Shown here piece by piece: positions 32,961-43,900 of a DNA stretch of 64,000 nt; within the stretch, counting starts at the first letter, position 1, and every line of letters begins with the position of its first letter. The translations under genes were made by a program, and so were the position numbers. The DNA is from Euglena gracilis (Eukaryota; Euglenida; Euglenophyceae; Euglenales). The DNA is taken from contig CP154955.1 in the NCBI GenBank assembly GCA_039621445.1, forward strand, positions 11,936,665 to 12,000,664, read 5' to 3'. Under the pieces are notes generated by a model. It saw only the letters and a list, made by a program, of their open reading frames with translations. It was not told where the DNA came from and did no database searches.

Positions 32961-35900
32961 ATGAGCGAGTGCTACAACTGCGGCAAGACTGGCCACTGGG
33001 CCCGGGACTGCCCTGAGCCGCGCGCCGAGGGAGGCAAAGGGAAGGGCAGCCGCCCCAGCCGAGGCAAGGGCCGCCCTGGCACCTGCCACAGGCAGGGATG
33101 GGCGGACTTTTGATTATTTTTTTTGTGGACCTTGTGCATGCTGTTATTTAATATGATTTTTGGAGTTCATTTGTTTTAGCTTTGCTGTTGGCAACAATCT
33201 TTCCTTTTTTTTGCGCCTGTATCCTGCTTGCAGGACCATAACTTTTGCCAGCTTTTAACAGACAGATGGACATATATTGGGCCTAAAAGGCAAAATGGGC
33301 ATATTTTGGATCAATGGATACGGATTTGTTTCTTTTTCTTTGGTCTCAATGAAAAATCAAGTCTCTCAAGTCGCATCTCAAATTTTTTTTCACCATTATT
33401 CCCAGAAGTTTTCTGCCCCTGTCACAACCGGGGATGACGGCACGTTTGTTTGACAAAACAGCACATGCTTTTGGTTTCCTGGAGGGTCATCGTGTCCTGG
33501 CATGGTGTGTGTAATTGGTCCGGTCCTTCCACTCATTCCTGGTGGTAACTGCCACCAACCCGGCCATCTGGCCCGGGACTGCACTGCGGAGAGCACCTGT
33601 CACAATTGTGGCAAGCCGGGCCACTTGGTGAAGGATTGCCAGGAGGAGGCCACCTGCCGCGTGTGCCGGAAGGTGTGATTATCATTCTGTTTGACCGGTT
33701 TATTTGTTGTTTTTGTTGAATGTGTTTGATTGTCAGGCTCCAGGCTTCTCTTTCAGGAAAGTTGCACCCCCCTGGGGGGGGGGGGCTGTGGGTAGGCAGG
33801 GGGTTGGGCATTTTCGAGCAAATGATCATAAATTTTCCGGCGCTTTCGGTGCTGGGTGATTTCAGTGGGTTTTTTTGCGGGGGGGGGGTCCGGCAAAAAA
33901 AAAACCGGCCCCAAAAAATTATTTTTTGAATGCCGGCATGGTTTGAAAAGTGGCTGGATAGAATCATTATCAGGGTGAAAATTGGTTTCTGGGTATTTGA
34001 ACATCGGGTGGTTAAAAATGGATCTTTCCAAATATCCCGAAACCCTCCCTGCTTTCGCTTCCTCTGATAATGGTAAGAAATAGAAACAAGCGCACAATAG
34101 TTTTTTCTGCTTCAGCTAATTACTCGTTTCCCGTCATCATCATTTGTTATCATCTTATTTTCTTATCGTCATTGTTTTTCTTATCATGATAATGATGATG
34201 ATGATATTTCTATTTATTAGTGCCACCACTATCAGACTATCACAAATGGTTATCATATTATTGTCACTGACTTAATTCTGCCATCACCAATTGCCATGTC
34301 CATTTTTTCACACGTACTGGTAATTTCGTTGACTGGTAATTACGTTTGGTAATTTCTTACCTTCCGTGCTCCCCATCCATCCTGTGTTTCCCACAGCCTG
34401 GCCACCTGGCCCGAGAGTGCCCCGATGCCAAGAAGGAGGAGAAGGAGCAGACGTGCTGGAAATGCAACGAGACAGGCCACCTGGCCCGCGACTGCCAGTC
34501 TGACGCTGCGCCGGCGGGGGAGTGCTTCCAGTGCGGCAAGACCGGGCACTGGGCCCGCGACTGCCCGGAGGGTGGCAGTGGACAGGGAGAAGTTGCTACG
34601 GCACCCAACATATTCCGCCAAGTATTTGTGGGATTTCGGAGGGGGATACAAATCTTATTGAATTGTGCTTCTGTTTCAGCATTTTTTTTGCATGAAACAG
34701 AAGTTGTAATTTGAACCTTTTTGTGTCTGAATGCGTTGGTAAGAAAGCAAAGCGCCTGTAAGCCATGAAGTGAGGGGAACACGCACTTTTCCCCCATGAA
34801 CAATTGCAGTGCAAGACCTTCCACCAAAAACCACCAAATTGGTGTAGGGATGTGCCAGCCTGGCTGGGAAATAATGACTGAATGAGCAAAGATGAACCAT
34901 TCAGAAAGTGGAAAAATTCGTCCAATTGTGCACATCCCCATTTCTTTGTGGCGCATCCGTTGCGTCAAATGAAAATTTCTGTTATTTGGATTCGCACAAC
35001 ACCCATGCGGCTGGGCAATTGATTCGTTCAGTGACCCCTGGGGGGTTTTTTCCCGGGCCCAACCCTCCCACCCATTTAAAAGCCACCCCCACATGACCCA
35101 CCCCCCATCCATTTATTCAAAGCCCTCCCAAAATTGAAAGGCTCGAAGAGTGTTTTCTGGTCCAGGTTTCGGTTGGATTGGATTTACACATGGTGCACCC
35201 CACCCCCCAGGGTCACACAGGTGTGAAGTGAATCTATGGGCCAAGCACCATCCACACCATGTAGTCATATACATGTGCCTGGTATTTCTGATTTATCGCA
35301 TTTTTCCGATTTAATAAATTTCCTCCCTTTTTTTGGAGATGTGATGTTCCTCTTTTCCCTGTGGATGGCGGTGGAAAAGGCGGCAAGGGCGGCAAGGGCG
35401 GCAAGGGTGGCAAGGGTGGCAAGGGTGGCAAGGGTGGCATTCAGGGCTGCATGGGGCTCCCTTCTGAATGGCTCTTCCTGTTTGTGCAAGGTGCTGTGAT
35501 TTGGCAATATGGCTCTGAAATGTGAGGAAAGTGCTTGGTGTGAGAATTTCCATTGTTTTGCTTGGTGTGAGAGTTTCCGTTGTTCTGTGAGTTGAGATTT
35601 GGGGGGGGGGTTATCTTTGTGTGTTGGCCCTCAGAGTTGGAATCAGAATCCACTCAACCCATTGCTTGGTCTTCTTGATGTTCTTTATGCATTTTGAGAG
35701 GGGGTAATATGGTCCAACCACTGATCTGCTTGACGATCCCAGTAGATGTTATCTCTGATTCGTGCGACAAATAGTCATAAAATCACAAATAGCCACGGAT
35801 GATTTTTCCCAAATGTTTTCTTCCAAAAAAATACATGGAATATCCTGCAAATCAGTGAAATTCACATAATTTGTGATTTTCTCCCAATTCCCGCTCCGAA

Positions 35901-37602
35901 GACGCTGTTGGGTCTAATACAACCAGTAGCCCATTCAGCATTTGGTGCTGTATCTTGCTCACTCTTTAGAAAAATGTCATCTTCTGTTTCTGCTGCAAAG
36001 GTTTTTTTTTAGTTTTGGTGTCTTGGGGTGTAGTGGTGGTGGCTGGGTGGGTGGGTCCGGCTCATGCCAGTGCTGGAGGTGTGTCCGCCCCCCCCCCCCC
36101 CATGGAGTGACTGACTTTTTTTTTGAAGTGGGTGACTTGTTTTTGGCTACAGACCTGGAGGGGGGGGTCGGCCAGGAATGGCTGAAGGTGGCATCCGGCA
36201 GAATATTTTGGGGGATTCTGGCCAAAATCTTTTGATTTTGAGCCATTTTTGGCCCAGTGGCCAAGGTGGTGCGTAGGTGGGAAGTGGTTGATTTTTTTTT
36301 GAAAAGTTATTGACTGGTTTTTGAAAGCGAAAAGTGATCCCCCTTCCCCCCTGGTGTCAGTCAGCAATGGTGTGGTCCGCCCTCCCCCCTGCCCCAGGGG
36401 GTGAGGTTGGGCGGAGTTGGTACGTACTGGTTCGTCTTTTTCTGTGGCGTGAAGTGCCGAAAAATTTTTGGACCCAAGATTGAAAGTGTGTCCCTCTGAT
36501 CCCTCGCCGGTCCCCCTTCCTACGGAGCGTAAGTGGGCAAGAATCCAAAATAAGCGAACATAAGGCAAACCATTTCCCACCAATTTTTCATGTGCATGCA
36601 CAATTCCAAAACACCATATGGATGGGTGGGGAAAAAAATTTGCATTTCTGTGAAGAGGTTTCTTCGGGATCTGGGGGGAGGAACACCAATGACATAGGCA
36701 AGTCCTGAATTGTTGAATAAAATGAAGCCCATCTTAGGCTATTGGACACCAAGAACCGCCAAAAAGCTGGTAAGGCATTATGGTTGGCCACTATTTCTGT
36801 TTTGTAATGGTGACGTTGAGCGCCCTTCCTTGACATAGCGCAACCAGGCTTTTTTTGTTTAAGTCAGAAGACCCTCCCCTGGGGGGGTCCGGAGCTGGAC
36901 CCCCCCTCCCAGGGGGGGTGTCCAGGCTGGAGGCCTGGATATGGGTTTTGGCGCAAAGAGCGGAAATTTTTTTGGGAAATGGCCTTAGACGGCCCAATTT
37001 TGGGGTCCCCCTCCCGGGGCTGCCACCCAGCCTCACGCCGGGGGTGGGTGGGTGGGTGGGGATCCCAAAAAGAAGCCCAAGCATAACAGGACTCGCTGCA
37101 CACAGCTTATTTTCGAATTGTTTTCTATTTTTGTGATGCTTCAAATGTTCAAGTCAAGGAAGTGTTTGTTTGGACATTGAAATCGTCAAGGAAAAATTGT
37201 CCGCAATGCTTGCAATTCTGTGAATTTGAAATCGTTGTGCAAAACCCGGTGGTTTTTTGACAGCGCAAATAATAATAAAAATACCTGAATAATCACGAAT
37301 GAGAAGTTTTTACCATGAAAGGGAGGGAAACCCTGAAAATTTTAAAAAAAATCAAAATATTTACTCCAATTTATCTGCATTTTTGGGAATCAAAAATGGT
37401 TGTTGTTTTCATTTCTCTTACAGTTGCATGGAAACCAATCTGATTCCTCCACCACAAAGCAGAGCCCTCAAGCAGGGCAAGCCGCAAAGCAGAATGGCTC
37501 CCATCCAGCTCTGGCGGCAAGGGTGGCAAGGGGAAGGGCGGGGGCGAGTGCTACACGTGCGGTGCCACCGACCACTGGGCCCGGGACTGCCCACAGGCGT
37601 AA
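32961..37602 (+). CDS. seven-CCHC zinc-knuckle protein, CNBP/Gis2 type
   Basis: Five exons give a 197-residue protein: 32961-33089, 33547-33672, 34397-34579, 35367-35438 and 37519-37602 (stop TAA 37600-37602). It has seven CX2CX4HX4C knuckles, e.g. [14 protein letters not shown] at residues 4-17, one rebuilt across the first splice junction ([15 protein letters not shown]), then [56 protein letters not shown] and [14 protein letters not shown] near the C-terminus. A Gly/Lys repeat encoded by exons 4-5 precedes the last knuckle. CNBP, yeast Gis2 and kinetoplastid HEXBP/UMSBP are small single-stranded RNA/DNA-binding proteins of this architecture; seven knuckles match CNBP and Gis2. Introns 1, 3 and 4 are nonconventional (CAG at +4, CTG at -8, paired ends). 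Intron 2 is GT-AG. The nucleic-acid target cannot be read from sequence. Confidence 0.93.
33090..33546 (+). other. nonconventional intron 1 of the CCHC gene
   Basis: The junction is fixed by the need to complete a CX2C pair (TGCCAC|AGG...GGT|AACTGC). There is no GT or AG at the ends. CAGGGATGGG at +4 pairs with CTCATTCCTG (10 base pairs, two of them G-U), which leaves 3 bases before CAG and 5 after CTG. Confidence 0.9.
34580..35366 (+). other. nonconventional intron 3 of the CCHC gene
   Basis: The intron starts GGACAGGGAGAAG and ends CTTTTCCCTGTGGAT. CAGGGAGAAG pairs with CTTTTCCCTG apart from one G-U. Phase 0 on both sides joins the sixth knuckle to the Gly/Lys repeat. Confidence 0.85.
35439..37518 (+). 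other. nonconventional intron 4 of the CCHC gene
   Basis: A 2080-bp intron starting ATTCAGGGCTGCATGG and ending CCATCCAGCTCTGGCGGC. The end helix has 12 of 13 positions paired. The 8 bases around the two junctions (GTGGCATT and GCGGCAAG) agree at 5 positions. G/C-run elements inside include one near 36842-37070 with CAGGCTTTTTTTGTTTAAG. Confidence 0.85.
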
Positions 37603-38670
37603 ACCGGGGGAGGCCGGTCGGGGAGCACCACGGGAAGGTGGTTCGTTGGGTGAGGTGCTAGGGTGCACGGTCCGCTTCGTTCGGTGTATATGGGAGGGAG
37701 GGTGCTGGCTGCTTGCGCTGCTGTCGCCGCTTGCATGGTTTTGACGGTCAAAGATGTGGTTGCGGCCATGGTGGTTTAGTAAAGTCAAATAAATCCAGTC
37801 AACGGCACAGATTTGCCGTCTGGCAGATCAAACTGTCAGATTCCAGGAATGTTCGTCCAAAGCTTCTGCCAGTGATTTCCCCTTTCTGTGAATTCTGAAA
37901 TCCGGGGTTGTGGATGAAAACAGGTTTCTCTGGTCAAAGCAGTCAGTGCACCATATTCCCCATTTTTGCACAGTCATCCTTCTGGTTCGAATTTGAAATT
38001 CAGCAGTGCAGCATTCCCACATACACCATTGTTGATCTCAGGCACTATTCGCTTCTGTTGACAGACAGTGTGATGCTTGGGGTTTGGTGCCAAAATTGCT
38101 GGAAATGCAGTTGCCTTGAACTGGTATCTGCTTTTTTTTGAAAAGAAAAACTGACCTCAGCTGGCATTTCAAACGAGGCATTTGTTCAATGTGCCGTTCT
38201 TTGGGGCACTGCACAGCATCGTCCTGTGTCGTCGCAGCCACCGCTGCAAAGTTTGACGCTCCTGTTACAGCGGCCGGAACACGAGCCCTGCGACAGTCCT
38301 ACCCTCTGGGGGGACAGCCCTGTCCGATTTCCATTGTCGAATCGCCAAGGGATTCCTGTCCATGTTATGGCAACGATGTTTGCCTGCCCTCTTCATCCCG
38401 ACGGTGCTTGCCCAACATTTGCTTGGGTCACGTCACTGCTTAGGCATTTTGTCGAATTTTGGGTTTTCGTATTGGCCAGAGGGTTGGTTGCATGGTGGAT
38501 GGGCTTCAAAAAAGTTTCGACCAACCAGAGGTCATTTAAATGAATTGATTTTCTGAATAACTAAGGCAGAAGCTGATATTTTTTCCATTCCTTCCCATAC
38601 CTTCCCTTTCTTTCCTTTCTTCCCCCCCTCATTCCCATATTAAATGTTAAATGGGTCCCTCCGGCACCAT
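37603..38670. other. 3' flank of the CCHC gene, no further gene accepted
   Basis: The stretch has ordinary composition. An open stretch at 38138-38540 is long in two overlapping frames but has no family resemblance, splice signals or start context that decide between them, so it is not called. Confidence 0.35.
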
Positions 38671-39266
38671 CAGGCCTGCTCGGAAATCCCTGAAGCACTA
38701 TGGGTGGTGGGTGGTTGGGGTCGACCATCCCCCCTACCAGGCTTTTGCTTAAGGGTTTGGGGGGGGGGGGGGCTGGACTGCAGCTAGTCCAAATTTGGCT
38801 AGTGGGTTTTCTAGCAGACCCCCCCCCGGGGGGTCTGCTAGCTGGTCTAGCTAGTGTAAATTTTTTTCCAGTGACCGGCGCAAAGCGCCGAAAATTTGGG
38901 GGGGGGACCCCAAAAATGGCCAAAAATGCCCGTTTTTGGCCATTTTTGGCAATTTTTGGAACAAAATCAGCCAAAACCCTGTTAAAACCCTCATTTTTTC
39001 TCCGGCGCAGCGCCGGAGGAAAATTTTTTCCAGTCCGGGGGGGAGGGGGGGGGTCTAGCTAGTCCACTTTTTCCAGTGTCTAGCCGATTGGCTAGCCAGT
39101 ACCCCCCCCCCGGGGGTCCTTAAGCAAATGCCTGCCCCCTACCCCCATCCTGGGGGGTGGGGGGTCCGCCACCCCACCCCCAGATTTCCGGGGGTGCCGA
39201 TTTTCAGGTCAAAGCCAAAGGGTGGGGGGGGTCGACCCCCCCCCCAGGCCTTCCTGTGCAACCCTG
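38671..39266. mobile_element. CAG...CTG element with perfect 8-bp duplication, host of a nested copy
   Basis: Flanked by GGCACCAT on both sides (38663-38670 and 39267-39274). Starts CAGGCCTGCTCGG and ends CCTTCCTGTGCAACCCTG. The 3' end belongs to the same family as the 3' end of UTP23 intron 2. Without the nested element it is about 190 bp. Confidence 0.8.
38738..39134. mobile_element. 397-bp CAG...CTG MITE, nested
   Basis: Perfect 8-bp duplication CCCCCTAC (38730-38737 and 39135-39142). Inverted ends CAGGCTTTTGCTTAAGG and CCTTAAGCAAATGCCTG, each followed inward by a G/C run. The interior contains GGCGCAAAGCGCCG and CGGCGCAGCGCCGG palindromes. No coding capacity. Confidence 0.88.
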
Positions 39267-39274
39267 GGCACCAT

Positions 39275-40984
39275 TCCCCAAGCATGTTCTTTTGGGCGGG
39301 GGTGCCATTCCCCGCAGTGCACAAGAAGCTGAAGAGTGCAGGCGGGCCGGCTCCTCCTTTGTTTGTCATTGCAACAGCAGGTCGTTCTGATGCGTCTCAT
39401 TTGTATCTGTGTGGGTAGCAACCATGATCGAGGCAGTTGGTGTCGTCTTCTGCATTCTCCTGCCCGTGGCTGCCAGGCATTTGGGGTGCACAAAACAGGT
39501 CAGGGTGTTGTTAAACGTTCAAAATGAGGTTATGCAGAGAGAGGGGGTGCCCCGTGTTATCTTTTTTTTTGTGTAATCCATTTTGATCCATGTTGATCCT
39601 GACTGCTTTTGATGCATCAGTCATCAGCCCAAAAAAACACAACTAAAATACCTCCCCCCCCTGGCCCGAGCCACAATTGACGGTAAGGCCAGGGGGCCAA
39701 CCTGGTGTAAATTTCAGGCATTTCGTGCATATTTCACTTTTTTTGGTCAATATTGCATGTGTTACATACTTTGCACATGTTCAGTGCATGTTTCCAGGTT
39801 TTTCAGGAAAGCACACACAATTCTCAGAACTGTCCTTCTCAGACCAAACATTTGTACCGTCCAAGCTCAAATTTGAAGATGAGTGGTGGAATTAGGTATT
39901 TTGGGCTTCGCCCTAATAAGTGCACAAAGGGGAGCACAAATGCGTTTTTTTTTTGTGTTTTTTTGCATGTTTTTTGATTTTTGGCAAAATTTGCTCTTTT
40001 TTAGTGCGACTTTTTGGATTTTTGCTGGAAATTTGACTCTGAAAAACCTCTTTTTCGCTCCAATTTCCCCCGAGACCAAATTTTTGTCATTTGTCATTAT
40101 TTTTGTAATTTGTCGAAGGTCATGGAGGCCACTCAAATATCATATAAAAATGATATAAATGATATAATAATCTAATAATATATCATCTATCCATAACGAT
40201 ATATATATAAAAAGGAGAAAGAAGCGAAGAAGCGAGAAGAGAAAGAAGGAGAGAGGAGAAGAAGAGAGACGGAGAGAAGGAGAGAAGACCGAGAGAGAGA
40301 GAGGAGAGAGAGAAAGAAGAAGATAGAGATAAGAGAAGAGAAGAGATAGAAAATAAGAAGAGTACTATAGTGATATGAGGAGAGATATATAGAAGAGAAG
40401 ATAAGAGGTAGAGAGTATATATATATATAATATTTTATTATATTGATATAATTATAATATATACTAGATATAGAAAGATATAGTATAAAAAAGATAATAA
40501 AAGATATAAAGGCCTCCCAAATATAAAGCCCCCCCTGAGAGTCTGGAAAATACCGCGCCAAATATAAATCCGGGGGGGGGGGCTTTATATTCGGGGGGAG
40601 GTTTATTATTTTTTTGCCAGAAGTCACAGCCCGAGGGGGGTATTAGCCCAAAAAGCACCCGAAACCCCTCTTTGGGGTCATTTATTGCAATTTGACATGA
40701 AATTTAGCATTTTTGGAGGCCAGATAATCCAGAATAATCGATTTTTTTCTGTAATTTACGATGAGAAATTATTATTTTTAACCCCATTTTCAGGGCGAAA
40801 TCCAGGTCGCCGGCCCGGAAAAAAAAATAGGGGGTATTAACTTGGTTGGAGGGGGGGTATTGTTTGGGGGGGGTCAGCTGGTGGGCCCCCGGGGTCCCTG
40901 AGCAAAATCCTGCTGCTTCCCTCTTCCTGTGTGGCACAGGCACCCCCGTGATGTAGTGCCGCGGCCGAGTGACCCGGCGCAGTG
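39275..40984. other. spacer with an A/T- and AG-rich tract
   Basis: 39290-39520 has short protein-like open stretches on both strands without support. 40130-40510 is a microsatellite-like tract of TATA and GAGAAGAGA repeats, followed by an AATATAAAGCCC foldback (40510-40605). 40630-40980 leads into UTP23. No gene called. Confidence 0.4.
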
Positions 40985-43900
40985 ATGCAGGTCCACCGGC
41001 GGAAGCAGAGCAACAAGGTGCTCGCCTGGTACAAGAAGGAGTACGGCTACGACCCACCGTTCCGGGTGCTGTGCGACGCGTCGTTCATCAGCATGGTGCT
41101 GGACAACGGCTGGAAGCTGGAGCGGACGGTGCAGCGAGCCCTGGGACCGCGCCAGCCGGGTCCGTTGGCAGCACATTTCAACCCATCCCTTGGCACAACG
41201 AAGCAAAGTATCCGGGGCATACCATGCTGTCCTACCCCCCCCCCCCGGGGTGACTGACTGGTTTTTTTTTTGGCCAAGAGCCCCCCTCCCCCCGAGGGGT
41301 GGGGCAGGCCCGAAAATGAAAAGTGGCTGGCCTGGCGCCGAAGGGGCCCGAAAATTTTTGGATTTTTTGAGATTCTTTGGCAGATTTTCATTGCCTCGGT
41401 AAAGTGATTGACTGGTTTTTTCGGAAAAGGTGACTGACTGGTTTTTTCGGAGTGGAAAGTGACCCTCCTCCCCCCGGGGGGGGGGGTCGCTAAGCAATGG
41501 TATGATCCGGGGCTCTGTCAGCTTCACAAATGTCCCAAAAGTTGGTCAATATTTTCCTTGTCTGTGCGTTTTTACGGACTCTTCTTATGGTGTTGAGGTC
41601 TTCCATTTTGGTTGCTGGTGGAAGTTATTTATTTTACATGGAATGACATGTGTACCATTGAAAAACAGCAAGTTCCTGTCTTTTTTGTCTTTTTTGTCTT
41701 TGCGCTTTTTGATGTTATTTTTGATGTTCTTTTTGATGTTCTTTTTGATGTTATTTTTGATGTTATTTTTGATGTTATTTTTGATGTTATTTTTGATGTT
41801 ATTTTTGATGTTATTTTTGATGTTATTATTTTTGATGTTATTATTTTTGATGTTATTATTTTTGCTGTTTTTTTTGAAGTTATTTTTGAAGAAGTTTTTG
41901 ATGTTGTTTTCCCCACTTTTTTTTTCAACGGGAAACGCTCCTCTGTCGCCCTCTCCCCCACGCCCGAAGCCATCCAGCAGCGCGCCTCTGGCTTTCCCGC
42001 CCCTCCAGCCTGCGGGTGTGCTGCTGCAAGCCCGTCCGGGACGAACTGAGCATGCTGGGCCGGACCGACGCGCTGGAGGCCGCCCAGTGGCTGTACAGCG
42101 TCTCCACCTACCCAGGGCTGTATGGCGATCCCCGAACCCCTGTGGGTGGTGGGTGGGGGCCCGACCCCCCCACCAGGCCTTCCCATACACCCCTGCACGT
42201 ACCACACCGGCTACGGTGATGGCAACCTGGGACAGGGCAGGCTGCATGTGAGGCGGGAGCTTTCTTGTCGTGTTTTTTTCCGACCTCAATGGTGGTTGAA
42301 GACATGTTCATTTGGCCCCTTTTTAGCGAAGTGGGCCTGATGTAAAAGGACGCAAACCGGGGCCCCAACACATCTTCTGATGGGAAGCTGTGGCGCTCCA
42401 TTCAGATGCCCCTGCCATTTGCAGTGACTGTTCCTGGGAGTGTTCCTGGGAGTGGGGCAACCCCAATTCAAACTCTTGTCATTTCCAAAACTGGGCGGAT
42501 TGTAGGCTGCTTTTAGGACGTTTTTGGATGCTCCTTGCACAAAGGCATTCAACAGCCAGCCGTCTGCCCTGGCCCAAGCCCTTCGGATGCCCTCCTGGAC
42601 AGGGGTTTTCCAAAGCCAGAGGGGGCCCTCCCCCCCCCCCCCCCGCCGGGAGGTCCAGCCAGCCAGCATTTTATTTTGCTGCCAGCAGCTCCCAGCTGGA
42701 CTATGCCCTTCCCCAGGATCTGCTGAAATAAAAGTTAGGCCAGCCTGGAAAAGCCGGGCAAAATCAAAAACGGGGTCAAAATGGTCACAAATGGCGTTTT
42801 TTTTTCAGTGTTTGGGGGGGTTTCACCTCAAAGTTTTGGCTGAAGCATCCCAACCCAACTGGATTTGGATTTTTGGGGCTATTCTCGGGGTAACCCCCAT
42901 TTAGACCGGCATCTGTACATCGGGTGCACACCAAGGTGAAGCACAACAAATCACAAGAAGGTCTCAGCAAACACAAACAAGCACTCAGGCCCACCCCAGC
43001 GTCAATGTTTTGGAAAAATGTGAACAGATGGACAGTTGTTCATTGGGGTGGATGACAAAAATGACTCCACGTCGCCAAAGAAAACCCCTGCTCCTGGCTT
43101 TGGCAAAGGATTCTGAGCGAAAGTACATCCTGGCGGCAAGGCCTGAGGCAGGATTTGGGGGGGCTCAATTGATCGCCGTGTTTGCCCACTCGAAGGAAAC
43201 ATTTGTGATATCCTGGATAGTTCCTTGCTCCCAACTCAGAGCTGAGTTTTATCGCATCAAAACCACATATATTTTGCATTTTTTTTAAAAAAAATGGAAA
43301 CCTGCTTCTTGTGCAGAGAAACTGCAATTTTGTTGCAAATACCCAAAAAAGGTTGGGAGTGATATTCAGATATCAAGAGGGGAAAATGGTCAAATTGCAT
43401 AATTGCAGAAATACACTCTTATTTGCAAGTGCCTCAGGAACCATACCTACCCCCCCCCCAAGGAAACTGTCATGCCCGAGAACCTGTCAGGGTCCCGCCC
43501 GGGAAACTTTCAGGGTCCCGGTACCAGCCAACCTGTCATGCTGGAAGTTGTCAGGGTCCCCAGTACCGGCCAACCTGTCAGGGTCATTTTTCATTGATTT
43601 TCCCTTGAAATGCCCTACCCGGGAAACTGTCAGGGTCCCGCCCGGGAAACTGTCAGGGTCCCTGTTACCGGCCAACCTGTCATGATAGGAAGTTGTCAGG
43701 GTCCCCGGTACTGGCCAACCTGTCAGGTGACAGTTTCCCGGGGGGGGGGAAACAGCCACAGTGCACACATGGGGGGGATTTCCAGCAGTTGAGCTTGCGA
43801 CGGATGACGAGCCGGATGAGGGATGACGAGATGCGCCCCACTGCATTTTCCGGGGATCCTTGGCATCAAAGTCGAAAATGCAGAAAGGCCTGCAGCAGAC

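Noticed and set aside
34357-35112. 251-codon minus-strand open frame
   Set aside because: It is the antisense shadow of exon 3 of the CCHC gene plus intron sequence.
38138-38543. Two overlapping open frames of about 100 codons
   Set aside because: No family resemblance, no splice or start context, and comparable openness in two frames.
41502-42289. 249- and 234-codon open frames (Phe/Leu/Met-rich on plus, Lys/Asn-rich on minus)
   Set aside because: They read through the GATGTTATTTTT minisatellite in UTP23 intron 1 and then into UTP23 exon 2 in the wrong frame.
43136-43160. A nonconventional junction for UTP23 intron 5 using GAGGCAGG
   Set aside because: The end pairing is poor and the phase is wrong. 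A GC-AG junction (GCG|GCAAGG ... CAGCAG|ACC) gives YILATQNDQL exactly as in the family.
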